A DNA stretch of 64,000 nt from Oscillibacter sp. (lineage in GTDB: Bacteria; Bacillota; Clostridia; Oscillospirales; Oscillospiraceae), in contig JAFUNB010000008.1 of assembly GCA_017482345.1 (NCBI GenBank), positions 105,208 through 169,207 on the forward strand. Reading direction: 5' to 3'. A model generated the notes under the pieces. The model saw only the letters and a program-made list of their open reading frames with translations. It searched no databases and was not told where the DNA came from. The position numbers were made by a program, and so were the translations under genes. Below are positions 33,806 through 42,092 of the stretch, piece after piece (within the stretch, counting starts at the first letter, position 1; each line of letters opens with the position of its first letter).

Positions 33806-34984
33806 TCAAAATGCCTTGAACAGCTCCACGGCCTTCCGGGCCGTCCGATACAGCGGGCCCTCCAGCTCCCGTCCGGCGTTCCGCAGTTCCTCCCGGATAC
33901 GGATATGCTGGGGGCAGTGCTGCTCGCACTTGCCGCATCCGACGCAGTTGGAGGCAGCCGAGGAATCCCGCCGCAGCGCCGTACACATAATATGCTCGAT
34001 CTGCGCCCGCCGCTTGCCCTCGGTATAGCGGCGGTTGTAATTGGCAAACACGCCGGGGATGTCCACGTTTTTGGGACAGGGCATGCAGTAGCCGCAGCCG
34101 GTGCAGCCCACCTTCATCTTCGCGTTGATGGCCTCCACCACCTGCCGGAGCATGGCTTCCTCCTCCGGCCCCAGATCGCCCACCTGTGCGGAGGACGCCG
34201 TCCGCACATTGTCCTCCACCATCTCCAGGGTGTTCATGCCGGAGAGAACGCAGGTGACCTCCGGCTGGTTCCACAGCCAGCGCAGCGCCCACTGGGCAGG
34301 AGTATAACCCGCCGGATGGGCGGCAAACAGCTTCCGCGCCTCCTCCGGCAACATGTTCACCAGCTTGCCGCCCCGCAGCGGCTCCATGATGATCACGGGG
34401 ATGCCCTTTTCCGCGGCGCGGTGCAGTCCCCTCCGGCCGGCCTGGGAGTGCTCGTCCATGTAGTTGTACTGGATCTGGCAGAACTCCCAGTCATAGTCAT
34501 CCAGCAGCCGGCAGAACATCTCCGAATTTCCATGGTAGGAAAAGCCCACCTGCCGGATGGCGCCGCTGCGTTTTTTCTCTTCCAGCCAGCCTTCGATGCC
34601 CATATCCTTCAGCCGCCGCCAGGTCTCGATATCCGTCAGCATATGCATCAGGTAATAGTCGATATGATCCGTCCGCAGGCGGGCCAGCTGTTCCTGAAAC
34701 AGCTTCTCCAACCCCTCCATGCTGCGGATGAGATAGTGGGGCAGCTTCGTGGCGATGAGCACCTGGTCCCGGATGCCGTTTTTCTCAAAGATCTCACCCA
34801 GCGCCGCTTCGCTGCCCGGATAGATATAGGCGGTGTCGTAATAGTTCACGCCGGCGTGATACGCCGCCATGATCTCCCGTTCCGCCTCCTGCAGATCGAT
34901 CCTGCCCATGTTTTTCTGAAACCGCATACAGCCAAAGCCCAGTGCTGAGATCTGATTTCCGTATTTGTCCAGTCGGTAATTCAT
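33806..34984 (-). CDS. Aldo/keto reductase with two [4Fe-4S] clusters
   Basis: The 392 residues join an aldo/keto reductase barrel (LGFGCMRF, NYYDTAYIYPGSE with the catalytic Asp/Tyr, and Lys in ATKLPHY) to a C-terminal ferredoxin part with CTGCGYCMPCPKNVDIP and CVGCGKCEQHCPQHI. Such fused reductases are common in anaerobes; substrates are unknown. The ATG at 34984 begins MNYRLDKYG; the frame extends upstream without a ribosome site. Confidence 0.93.
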   Translation of the reverse strand: MNYRLDKYGNQISALGFGCMRFQKNMGRIDLQEAEREIMAAYHAGVNYYDTAYIYPGSEAALGEIFEKNGIRDQVLIATKLPHYLIRSMEGLEKLFQEQLARLRTDHIDYYLMHMLTDIETWRRLKDMGIEGWLEEKKRSGAIRQVGFSYHGNSEMFCRLLDDYDWEFCQIQYNYMDEHSQAGRRGLHRAAEKGIPVIIMEPLRGGKLVNMLPEEARKLFAAHPAGYTPAQWALRWLWNQPEVTCVLSGMNTLEMVEDNVRTASSAQVGDLGPEEEAMLRQVVEAINAKMKVGCTGCGYCMPCPKNVDIPGVFANYNRRYTEGKRRAQIEHIMCTALRRDSSAASNCVGCGKCEQHCPQHIRIREELRNAGRELEGPLYRTARKAVELFKAF

Positions 34985-35066
34985 AAGCCGCCTCCATAAC
35001 TGAGAACACATCGTTTTATTGATTATACCGTCTGGCCGGCTGTATCGCAAGACCTGTCATCCCCTC

Positions 35067-35095
35067 TTGTCCCCGCTGGTAAAAAGTGCTATACT
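35067..35095 (+). promoter_or_regulatory. Promoter of the Cys-tailed membrane protein gene
   Basis: TTGTCC (35067-35072) and TATACT (35090-35095) are separated by 17 bases, 37 bases before the start codon. Confidence 0.75.
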
Positions 35096-35132
35096 GAACC
35101 GGAACCGCAAAAATCGACACAGGAGTGACCTC

Positions 35133-35879
35133 ATGAACCGTCAACCTCCCCGCAAGTCCATATCCCGGCTCCGGGCGATCTATCTGGCCCGGCTTGCGTT
35201 TCGCTGTTTGGTGCTGTTCATCGGCATCCTGCTGTATATCCATGCGCCGCAGACATTCCGCATCATTGAAGACGGCAGCTTTTTCTCCTCCTTCTCCATC
35301 TTCCACTTGCTGTGGCTGGTGTGGATGGGGGATATGCTCCAGCAGCTGATCCCCTCCCGCAAGGGCATGGCCCTCGGCTCCCAGAAAAACTTCGGCGTCT
35401 GGTTCCGTCCCGGCAGAGAATCCGCCTCCGGCCCCGCGCTGAAGGCCTATATCCGCTCCGCCAACCGCTCCGCCGCGCTGGTGTTTGTCCTGTGGACAGT
35501 CGTGACCTGCATCATCGGCCTGCTGTACCGCCGCGGCGTTCTCAGCGCCTCCGTGCTGGTGCTCATCTCTGTGTTTTTCTATGTGTGCGATCTGATCTGC
35601 GTGCTGATCTGGTGCCCGTTCCGGCTTATGCTGGGCAACCGCTGCTGCACCACCTGCCGCATCTTCAACTGGGATCACCTGATGATGTTCGCCCCGCTGG
35701 GCTTCGTCCCCGGCTTTTTCACCCGCTCTCTTGCACTGCTGGCCGCAGTGATCTGGGTGATCTGGGAAGTATCTGTGTTCCTGCATCCGGAACGTTTTTG
35801 GGATCGGAGCAACGCAGCACTGACCTGCGCCCAATGTACGGACAAACTCTGCACCCAATATTGCCAAAAGCGCCACTGA
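35133..35879 (+). CDS. Membrane protein with C-terminal cysteine cluster, unknown function
   Basis: The 248 residues have about six hydrophobic helices (for instance LVLFIGILLYI, FHLLWLVWMGDML, VFVLWTVVTCIIGLLY, VLISVFFYVCDLICVLI) and internal CCTTCRIFNWDH. The tail CAQCTDKLCTQYCQKRH has a CxxCx4CxxxC pattern that could bind a metal or cluster. I do not recognise the family. AGGAG precedes the ATG. It stands alone between its promoter and a strong terminator next to the phage block. Confidence 0.75.
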   Translation: MNRQPPRKSISRLRAIYLARLAFRCLVLFIGILLYIHAPQTFRIIEDGSFFSSFSIFHLLWLVWMGDMLQQLIPSRKGMALGSQKNFGVWFRPGRESASGPALKAYIRSANRSAALVFVLWTVVTCIIGLLYRRGVLSASVLVLISVFFYVCDLICVLIWCPFRLMLGNRCCTTCRIFNWDHLMMFAPLGFVPGFFTRSLALLAAVIWVIWEVSVFLHPERFWDRSNAALTCAQCTDKLCTQYCQKRH

Positions 35880-35890
35880 ATCAAGTCAAA

Positions 35891-35925
35891 AAGGCACCCG
35901 GCAGGAGATTCCTGCCGGGTGCCTT
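35891..35925. terminator. Terminator at the end of the phage-like operon
   Basis: AAGGCACCCGGCAGGA (35891-35906) pairs exactly with TCCTGCCGGGTGCCTT (35910-35925). On the minus strand TTTTT follows, so it ends the 14-kb operon; it also faces the converging membrane-protein gene. Confidence 0.93.
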
Positions 35926-35928
35926 CTC

Positions 35929-36621
35929 TTATTGCTCCAGCTTCACGAGCCGGTATAAAAATGTCATCAGCTGCTCCCGGGTACAGAAGCTCTTGTACTG
36001 CTTTCTCCCCTCCAGGTCGCCTTTGATCAGACCGATGCTTTCCGCCCAGGCCCGGGCCTCGGCGGAAAAGTTACCCGGCTCCTGACCGGCGCGCCGCTCC
36101 AGCCACTGCTCCATCATGGTGTCAAACTGCTGCTGTGTCATCGTCTCCTCCTCATACGCCGGACGGTACGCCCCTACTGCATACCGCCGGTGCCGCTCCC
36201 TTCTCTGTACCTCTCCGCCGTTGGTGTTGCTGGCGGCGCCGGTGTTGCCCTCAATGGTCACCAGTGTCTCTCCCCGCACAGCCTCCACGATCCCGATATG
36301 CTGCGGCCCGCCGCTGCCGGAAAACCGCAGAAACACCAGGTCTCCCGGGCGGTAGTCCTTTTTCACCAGCAATCTGTTCCGCCTTGCATAGTCCATCAGG
36401 GTTCCGCAGCTGGCTGTCCTGCCGCCGCCATAAAACATCTCCGCCGCGCCGCACGTCCAAAACAGCCACCAAATGAACACACAGCACCACGGATACGCGT
36501 CGCCGGATACCTCACGGCCATAATACGCCGTGTTGTATTTGACGCGGTTGCTGCCCGCAGGCAGTTCCTTTGTGCCGATCTCCCGGCGGGCCAGCGCCAG
36601 AAGCTCCTCACTGGTCGCCAT
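35929..36621 (-). CDS. Endolysin: CHAP-like amidase with SLH-like tail
   Basis: The 230-residue lysis protein has an N-terminal CHAP/NlpC-type domain (1-150): cysteine C46/C47 in DAYPWCCVFIWWLF, the histidine in GGPQHIGIVEAV near residue 107, and VTIEGNTG. After a linker (155-185), AEARAWAESIGLIKGD and REQLMTFLYRLVKL resemble one S-layer-homology repeat. It would cut peptidoglycan to release particles. It overlaps the holin gene by 14 bases and is the last gene of the cluster. Confidence 0.85.
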   Translation of the reverse strand: MATSEELLALARREIGTKELPAGSNRVKYNTAYYGREVSGDAYPWCCVFIWWLFWTCGAAEMFYGGGRTASCGTLMDYARRNRLLVKKDYRPGDLVFLRFSGSGGPQHIGIVEAVRGETLVTIEGNTGAASNTNGGEVQRRERHRRYAVGAYRPAYEEETMTQQQFDTMMEQWLERRAGQEPGNFSAEARAWAESIGLIKGDLEGRKQYKSFCTREQLMTFLYRLVKLEQ

Positions 36622-36811
36622 CCAGCGCCTCCTGCACCTTCTGGCTTTGGGTGCCGAAATAGAACGCGATGATCACCGCGTAAATGGTCATAAAATCCTG
36701 GCTGATCTTGCCGTCCACCGCCATCCAGGCAAACACGCCGGTCAGCACCAGCGTCACGATGGACTTCACGGACAGCAGATTGGCCGCCCGCTTCATCAAT
36801 TTTTCTCTCAT
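36608..36811 (-). CDS. Small phage holin
   Basis: The 67 residues contain one clear hydrophobic segment (VKSIVTLVLTGVFAWMAVDG, about 15-35) and a second shorter one (FMTIYAVIIAFYFGTQ, about 40-55), with a charged tail. This fits a class II holin that opens the membrane for the endolysin encoded next to it. The start codon follows GAGGGCG. Confidence 0.75.
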   Translation of the reverse strand: MREKLMKRAANLLSVKSIVTLVLTGVFAWMAVDGKISQDFMTIYAVIIAFYFGTQSQKVQEALDGDQ

Positions 36812-36820
36812 ACGCCCTCC

Positions 36821-37117
36821 TCACGCATCGATCTCCCGGTCACACCCAAGGGCGGCGTCATACACGATGCCGCCCCGGGTGTTCTCCGCCTTCGCCTTTT
36901 GAAAATACGCCGTCAGCACCACGGCGGTCACCGCCTGCAGCGCGCCGATCAGCGTCACCAGATACGGCAGCGCACCGGAAAACTGCCGCATCACCGCCAG
37001 CACGCAGATCCCCAGCACCACCAGTACCGCCGCCGCGTCCATCAGCAGCACGCCCGCCGCGATCAACTTGCTGGCTGTCCACTGCCGCGGCTCTCTATGG
37101 AGTCGTTTTCCGCTCAC
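36821..37117 (-). CDS. Two-helix membrane protein of the lysis module
   Basis: A 98-residue protein with two membrane segments (about 16-38 and 45-66) and a charged tail, between the XhlA-like gene and the holin. The GTG start overlaps the preceding stop (GTGA). A second holin or an antiholin is possible. No family is recognised. Confidence 0.6.
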   Translation of the reverse strand: MSGKRLHREPRQWTASKLIAAGVLLMDAAAVLVVLGICVLAVMRQFSGALPYLVTLIGALQAVTAVVLTAYFQKAKAENTRGGIVYDAALGCDREIDA

Positions 37118-37410
37118 AGTCCCACTCTCCCCAGCAAAAACGCGATCATGGCCGCCAGCACTGCCCATACCGCCTTGTCCACAATGCTCTCCCATCGTTT
37201 TGCGGGCTTTGCCTCCAGACTGTCCACCTTGGAATCGATGACGTCCACCTTGTTGGCGATATTTTTCTGCTGCTCCGCCATCACCGCCACCGAGGTGGCG
37301 ATGCTGTTGAGGGCCTCCTGATTTTTCTCAACGGCCTCGATCCGGTGCTGATTGGCCTTGGCCCGCTGTTCCACCTCCACAAGGCGTTCTGTCAATTCCT
37401 CGCTGGTCAC
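37114..37410 (-). CDS. XhlA-like hemolysin/lysis protein
   Basis: The 98 residues consist of a coiled coil (about 1-65, heptads in EVEQRAKANQHRIEAVEKN) and a C-terminal membrane helix (VDKAVWAVLAAMIAFLLG), the layout of XhlA from PBSX-type elements, which works with a holin in membrane disruption. GTG start with GGAGGGC upstream. Confidence 0.8.
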   Translation of the reverse strand: MTSEELTERLVEVEQRAKANQHRIEAVEKNQEALNSIATSVAVMAEQQKNIANKVDVIDSKVDSLEAKPAKRWESIVDKAVWAVLAAMIAFLLGRVGL

Positions 37411-37428
37411 CGCAAAGCCCTCCTATGT

Positions 37429-38001
37429 TTAAGTAAACTCCAGCATCTCAAAGCTGACCCAGGTGTGGCCGTTGTCCTCCGTCCACTTCCAGGTCACGCC
37501 CTGCGCCTCGATCTCCGCCCACGTCACATACCGGAAGTAGAACTCCACCTCCAGATGGCAGGGCAGGATCTCCAGGATCAGTTTTTCAATGGTCTCAAAT
37601 CCATCAGGCGGACCGCTGATGCCGGGGAAAACCACCCGCAGATGGCCGGTGTCCACCTCGATGGTTTTGGCGGGAATCCCGCAGCCCAGAATGGCGCGGT
37701 CAATGGCCCCGGGCGTCAGACTGTCGTCGTCGATCTGCAGCAGCGCGCGAATGGCGCTCCGGCGATCCAGCACCGTCTGGGCGGCAGGCTGGCCGGGAAA
37801 CAAGCGTTCCCGCCATTCCAGTCCCTCCTGCTCCGCCGTGGCCAGGATCGCCTCCCGTTCCGTATGCTCCAGCTTTTCCGCCACGTGATCCAGCTGCTCT
37901 CCCAGCGCATACAGCTCACTCTCGTTGAGCGTTCCCTCCGTCAGATCATAGACGCCCAGCGGAGCCAGCAGCCGCTTCAGATAATCCCCATAAACGCCCA
38001 T
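37429..38001 (-). CDS. YmfQ/DUF2313-like tail protein
   Basis: The 190-residue protein begins GVYGDYLKRLLAPLGVYDL and contains AEQEGLEWRERLFP, GAIDRAILGCGIP and LILEILPCHLEVEFYFRYV, typical of DUF2313 (Mu gp48/XkdT-neighbour) baseplate or tail proteins, which sit between the gpJ-like gene and tail fibres. Here the next genes are already the lysis module, so the fibre gene is missing. It overlaps the end of the J gene. Confidence 0.85.
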   Translation of the reverse strand: MGVYGDYLKRLLAPLGVYDLTEGTLNESELYALGEQLDHVAEKLEHTEREAILATAEQEGLEWRERLFPGQPAAQTVLDRRSAIRALLQIDDDSLTPGAIDRAILGCGIPAKTIEVDTGHLRVVFPGISGPPDGFETIEKLILEILPCHLEVEFYFRYVTWAEIEAQGVTWKWTEDNGHTWVSFEMLEFT

Positions 38002-38005
38002 GGAT

Positions 38006-39064
38006 TCATTCCTCCATTTCGGCAACACTCACCGCGCCTGCCACAGGCAGCACGCCCTGTCGGGCGGGGATATCCTCCGCCGGCGCAGTCAGCTTCACGT
38101 TCTCCACGCCCTCCAGTTGGAAAATCATGCTGTTCAGCTCCGCCGCACGCACGCGCTTGCCCAAAAGGCGTCCGTTGAAATAGTCACTCAGCGCCTGCTC
38201 AATGCCCGCGCGCACCTTTTCAAAGCTATATCCGTCTTCCACAGCCACAGAAACCTCCACATTCACGTTTTGTTCCACCGGTGCCAGCACCTGCACATCC
38301 ACAGCGATCTCTCGCCGCTCCTGCAGATCTGCGCGCACAGTCTCCAGCAGCTCCTCCTCCGGCGCGCCGCTCTCCGCGGCAATATACACGTCCACTGTGC
38401 CGACGCCTCTGGCGCGGCCTACAGCCTGGGCCTCCGCCACGCCGTCGTGACTCATGGCCGTCTGCTCATACCAGGCCGCATTGGCGCCGTTGGGCAGGCG
38501 GCGATAGCTCTCCAGCACCCGCTCCCGCAGTTCCTCGTCGCTCTCACCGTCACTGCCGCCGGAAAATGCCTCCGGATTCGCGCAGGCCGTCACGCCCACC
38601 GGGCAGGCAGTCATCACGGTAACGGTATTGCTGGCCACATTGCCGTCCCTGCCGCTCTCCACGGCCTCCGCATCGACGGTCACGCTCAATGCGCCAATCG
38701 GCAGGACAGCTGCCGCCACAGTCCGGAACGCCGACCCTTCCTCCGTCATACACACGGTCCCCTCCGGGATCGTCAGCTCTGCTGCCGCCGCAGAACCCAC
38801 GCTGAACCGCAGAGTGCCTTTCGCCTTTGTCCCCTCCAGCCGATGCAGTCCGCGGGTATCCGCATGGCGGTCCAGATATTCGCCCTGGGCCGTCTGGGGA
38901 AAGCTCTGCGCCAAAACCCACTCCCCCTGGATCTCCAGCGCCTGCACCTGTGCCGCCGCGGCATACAGGCGCACGCTCAGATCGCAGGATTCCTCCGGGC
39001 GGAAGCCGCATCGCCGGCTGTAGGCCTCCAGCAGTTCCTCATAGATCTCCTCAATCGCTCTCAT
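38006..39064 (-). CDS. Baseplate J/gp47-like protein
   Basis: The 352 residues match the P2 gpJ/Mu gp47/XkdT wedge protein of contractile baseplates: GEYLDRHADTRGLHRLEGTKAKGTLRF near residue 60, TVCMTEEGSAFRTV, GSDGESDEELRERVLESYRRLPNGANAAWYEQTAMS near 175-210 and the following GVAEAQAVGRARGVGTVDVY. AGGAGAC lies before the ATG. Confidence 0.93.
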   Translation of the reverse strand: MRAIEEIYEELLEAYSRRCGFRPEESCDLSVRLYAAAAQVQALEIQGEWVLAQSFPQTAQGEYLDRHADTRGLHRLEGTKAKGTLRFSVGSAAAAELTIPEGTVCMTEEGSAFRTVAAAVLPIGALSVTVDAEAVESGRDGNVASNTVTVMTACPVGVTACANPEAFSGGSDGESDEELRERVLESYRRLPNGANAAWYEQTAMSHDGVAEAQAVGRARGVGTVDVYIAAESGAPEEELLETVRADLQERREIAVDVQVLAPVEQNVNVEVSVAVEDGYSFEKVRAGIEQALSDYFNGRLLGKRVRAAELNSMIFQLEGVENVKLTAPAEDIPARQGVLPVAGAVSVAEMEE

Positions 39065-39076
39065 CTCTGTCTCCTC

Positions 39077-39424
39077 TCATCGGATATCCACAACGGCGGA
39101 CAGCGTCTGTTCTCCGCTTCGCAGCACCGCCGTCAGTTCCATGGTGCCGTCCGCCCGCGTTCGGATCTCCACATCCTCCACCGCCAGCGGCTCATCCTGC
39201 AGCGCCTCCGCCACATACTGCGCGGCGGCCGCCTGCCGTTGGGATTCCGAAAGTCTGCTCAGCTGCCAGAGTCGGCTGCCCAGCGTCTCCCGAAAGGGAA
39301 ACGCCCCTCTCCGCGCTGTCAGCTTGAACAGCACACGCTGCAGCAGGCCTTCCGTGCCATCCACCGTAGCCATTCCGCCATACCGGCGCTGATAGTCTCC
39401 CTCTCTGATTTTCAGTTCCGCCAA
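39077..39424 (-). CDS. Baseplate wedge gp25/W-like protein (XkdS)
   Basis: The 115-residue protein fits the gpW/gp25 fold by size and position just before the J gene; FPFRETLGSRLWQLSR and YVAEALQDEPLAVEDVEI are the typical conserved stretches. These lysozyme-like-fold wedge proteins link sheath and baseplate. TTG start with GGAGGTG upstream. Confidence 0.82.
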   Translation of the reverse strand: MAELKIREGDYQRRYGGMATVDGTEGLLQRVLFKLTARRGAFPFRETLGSRLWQLSRLSESQRQAAAAQYVAEALQDEPLAVEDVEIRTRADGTMELTAVLRSGEQTLSAVVDIR

Positions 39425-39832
39425 TTACGTGTCACCTCCATCGCCGCAGGTGCAGGGGGCATACGGCTCCCCGTTGACCCACAGCTGTCCCTCGATCTCG
39501 ATCCGACCCTGCAGACGCACTGTCCCGTCCCGCTTCAGATAAACGGAACAGTCCCTCCCCTGCAGGCAGATCTCTCCCGGCTCCATATCCGCAGGTGCGG
39601 TCGGCTGCCGCATACCCGCCACGCACTGCTCCTCGCCGCCGGGGCCGCCCTTCATCACCAGCACCATATCGCCGTTCTCCGGCATCCAGATATAGCCGCC
39701 GGGACCGTAGACAGGCAGGGCGCGTACCTCTCCCCGGGTCAGAACGCCGGTGCGCTCACCGGAGATGGTGGTCATGCCCAGGTCGGCGTCTGCCGTGGGC
39801 ACGCTCTTTTTCATTTGTCTGGAAATCCACAT
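39425..39832 (-). CDS. Baseplate hub/spike protein (gpV/Gp45-like)
   Basis: This 135-residue protein has a beta-rich N-terminal part with RGEVRALPVYGPGGYIWMPENGDMVLVMKG, the OB-like fold of gpV/Mu gp45 spike proteins, and ends CTCGDGGDT. It lies between the XkdQ-like hub and the gp25-like gene, where the membrane-piercing spike is encoded. The C-terminal cysteines may hold a metal, as seen in other spike tips. Confidence 0.75.
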   Translation of the reverse strand: MWISRQMKKSVPTADADLGMTTISGERTGVLTRGEVRALPVYGPGGYIWMPENGDMVLVMKGGPGGEEQCVAGMRQPTAPADMEPGEICLQGRDCSVYLKRDGTVRLQGRIEIEGQLWVNGEPYAPCTCGDGGDT

Positions 39833-39833
39833 A

Positions 39834-40775
39834 TCACGTTCTCTCCCCCAGTGTCAGTGTCACGGTGGCGCCGCTGTCAGAAAAGACGTTTTCCGCCTCT
39901 GTCACCTGATAGCTGCCGCTCAGTCCCATCTTCGTCAGCTTCAGTTCCACCGTATCGCCGGGAAACGCCAGAAAGCTGCCCGGCAGCGTCAGCTCCACCA
40001 GCCGTTCATCCTTCGCGGATTCCCGGATCTGGTATTCGCCGGTATAGCGCATGGCGGCCCAGGTGCTCTGCCCCGGCGTATAGACCACCCGGCGGCACTG
40101 GCCCTCCCGCTCCATCATGTCCCGGTTCTGCACGGTATAGGACACATTGCGGGTCTTGTCAATGACCAGTACCTCCGTCAGCACACCGTAATGGTCCTCC
40201 CGCAGCACGCAGGAGAGCACCGGGCTGTCATCATCGACCCACAGCGTCTCTCCCGCCCTTTCCGGCGCCGCGATCAGTCGCCCGTCACGGCCGAAGCGAG
40301 GCTCAAAACCGCCAAAGGTCCGACAGAAATTTTCCAGCACCTTCCACTGGCTGGTACCGGCCGCCACGGTATAGGGCGCGGTGGCCCGTACCGCTGCCAG
40401 CTCCGCCGTCACGATGCCGTAGGGCGTCACATGATTGCGGACGATCTCCTCCAGCGTGGCAGTTTCATAGGTCATGGGCCGGGATTCGTTATCCAGCAGC
40501 CGGGCGGCGTAGCCCCGCCCGGTCACCGTTGCCAGCAGTCCGTTCCGGCCCAGCTCCACCGTGTATTCGTCCACAATGCCCCGCAGCATCACGTCTCCAC
40601 CCTCCATGGCCAAAAAACCAGCCGCCAGATGCAGCTGCTCCGCCATGCTGCTGTCGTACAAAAACGTCACGGAATAGGTGTCACAGGGCACGGTTCCCGT
40701 GTGGACCACCCGCCACTCCAGCAGCTCCGGCAGCTCATAGATCTCATGCCGGCAGGTGATGATCCTTCCTGTCAT
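39834..40775 (-). CDS. XkdQ/gpD-like tail hub protein
   Basis: The 313 residues resemble XkdQ and late-control gpD hub proteins: an N-terminal part with LPELLEWRVVHTGTVPCDT, the conserved VTGRGYAARLLDNESRP near residue 85, NHVTPYGI and AAGTSQWKVLENFCRTFGG. It caps the tail tube at the baseplate. The ATG overlaps the LysM gene stop (ATGA); in-frame codons further upstream lie inside that gene. Confidence 0.85.
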   Translation of the reverse strand: MTGRIITCRHEIYELPELLEWRVVHTGTVPCDTYSVTFLYDSSMAEQLHLAAGFLAMEGGDVMLRGIVDEYTVELGRNGLLATVTGRGYAARLLDNESRPMTYETATLEEIVRNHVTPYGIVTAELAAVRATAPYTVAAGTSQWKVLENFCRTFGGFEPRFGRDGRLIAAPERAGETLWVDDDSPVLSCVLREDHYGVLTEVLVIDKTRNVSYTVQNRDMMEREGQCRRVVYTPGQSTWAAMRYTGEYQIRESAKDERLVELTLPGSFLAFPGDTVELKLTKMGLSGSYQVTEAENVFSDSGATVTLTLGERT

Positions 40776-41359
40776 GGGATCACCACCCTGTCTCCGGGAT
40801 AGATGAGATTCGGATTTCGGATCTGGGGATTGGCGGCGATCAGCGCTTTCAGCGCCACACCGAACTTCCCGGCGATGCCCCACAGGGTATCGCCCTTTTT
40901 CACGGTGTAATACGCCGTCTCCACTTCGACTTTTGAGGAAGCAGCCGCGTTGTATGCCGCCTCCTCCGCCTCTTGATCCGTTCTGCGCGTCAGTCCGCCG
41001 CTGTATGCACGGGTATCCTCCCAAAAGGTGAACCGGTACTGCACATAATCCGGCAGCGGTTCCTCAGTCAATTCCAGCGACACGAAATACGCGCGGGCCG
41101 TTTTCCAGACCGGATGGACCAGCACGCCGCTGCCGCCCTGCAAAAACACCTGCTCCAGCTCCTTATATTGCTCATAGGCCTTTGCGCCCACGAATTCTCC
41201 CTCACCCTGCAAAATCCGGTATGTCTTGCCCAGATCCTGCAGCACATAGCCGCCAAAGGGCACCTTATGGGCCACCACCTCCCGGCGGCATTCCACCTGA
41301 TACACCTCGGGATTGTGGGGCCAGGTATAGTCCTTATATCGCATGGGTGTCAGCCGCAT
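40772..41359 (-). CDS. LysM-domain tail protein (XkdP-like)
   Basis: 195 residues: an N-terminal tail-specific part (1-150; HNPEVYQVECRREVVAHKVP) and a C-terminal LysM repeat (YYTVKKGDTLWGIAGKFG... to PGDRVVIP, about 150-195) that binds peptidoglycan. This is the XkdP/gp53-like hub component that follows the tape measure in contractile tails. GAGGAGGGAG precedes the ATG. Confidence 0.92.
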   Translation of the reverse strand: MRLTPMRYKDYTWPHNPEVYQVECRREVVAHKVPFGGYVLQDLGKTYRILQGEGEFVGAKAYEQYKELEQVFLQGGSGVLVHPVWKTARAYFVSLELTEEPLPDYVQYRFTFWEDTRAYSGGLTRRTDQEAEEAAYNAAASSKVEVETAYYTVKKGDTLWGIAGKFGVALKALIAANPQIRNPNLIYPGDRVVIP

Positions 41360-41373
41360 GCGTCTCCCTCCTC

Positions 41374-41802
41374 TCAGTACAGGGCAAAGCCGCCGTCATA
41401 GCGGCGGCTGTCCCGCTCGATCAGCCGGGACAGCTCCTTTGCCCCCTGTTCGCGCCCACTCTCCGGGCGCAGGCCCTGCAGCCCCGGGCGGGCCGTCATG
41501 CCGGCAAGCTCCGCTCCGCCGGCCCACCCGGCCGCGGCCATATCCTCCGCCGCATCTCCGCCGCGCCCGCGGGCGGCACGCGTCTGCCGTGCCGGCCACA
41601 GTCTGCGCTGCGCCGCCAGCAAGACCTTCTCCGCCTCATACCGGCCATGCGCTTGACTACTTTCCGCCGCAGGCTCCGCCAGCCCGCTTTCTGCTATGCC
41701 GCTGCGTGTCTCAGACGTCTCCGCCTCAGTTCTCTGTCCGCTCCGCAGCAGTGCGGCCCAGGCGTTTCTCTGCCGCAGCAGTTCCTCTCGAATATAGTCC
41801 AT
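41374..41802 (-). CDS. Small protein in the tape-measure position, unknown
   Basis: The 142 residues are Ala/Arg/Glu-rich and low in hydrophobic stretches, with no membrane helix. N-terminal MDYIREELLRQRNAWAALL and C-terminal ELSRLIERDSRRYDGGFALY are the more structured ends; the middle (40-110) looks disordered. In PBSX-like clusters the gene here, between XkdN and XkdP, is the long tape measure XkdO (over 1000 residues). None is present. GGGAGG lies before the ATG at 41802; a GTG two codons earlier is possible. Confidence 0.7.
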   Translation of the reverse strand: MDYIREELLRQRNAWAALLRSGQRTEAETSETRSGIAESGLAEPAAESSQAHGRYEAEKVLLAAQRRLWPARQTRAARGRGGDAAEDMAAAGWAGGAELAGMTARPGLQGLRPESGREQGAKELSRLIERDSRRYDGGFALY

Positions 41803-41804
41803 GC

Positions 41805-42092
41805 TCACACCTCCCGCAGCGCCTGAAACCGCGCCTCGTCAAAGGCGGGATTCAGCTTCTGGCCGCCGTCGCCGAACATGGTCAGCAGCCGCTCCATCTC
41901 CCGGGGCGACAGCTCCGCCAGCACGTCCTCCGCGCCGGAAAAGGCCAATTCCCCCTGGTCATAGCAGCACGCCGCCAGCACGCCGGCGTTGGAGAGGAGG
42001 CTCCGCACCAGCGGATCCTCCTCTTCGCACTTCCGCCAGATGGTCAGCAGCTGCAGCGCCGTCAACGGCCGCAGCTCATCAATGTTTCTCAT
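41805..42092 (-). CDS. Tail assembly chaperone-like protein (XkdN position)
   Basis: A 95-residue soluble protein: IDELRPLTALQLLTIWRKCEEEDPLVRSLL, then ELAFSGAEDVLAELSPREMERLLTMFG. It follows the tube gene with a 4-base overlap, the place of the XkdN-type chaperone that guides tape-measure assembly. No frameshift extension into the next frame is evident. Confidence 0.65.
   Translation of the reverse strand: MRNIDELRPLTALQLLTIWRKCEEEDPLVRSLLSNAGVLAACCYDQGELAFSGAEDVLAELSPREMERLLTMFGDGGQKLNPAFDEARFQALREV

Noticed and set aside
41805-42092. Programmed frameshift joining the XkdN-position gene to the next gene
   Set aside because: No slippery heptamer is seen at the junction, and the next gene has its own GGGAGG and start codon.
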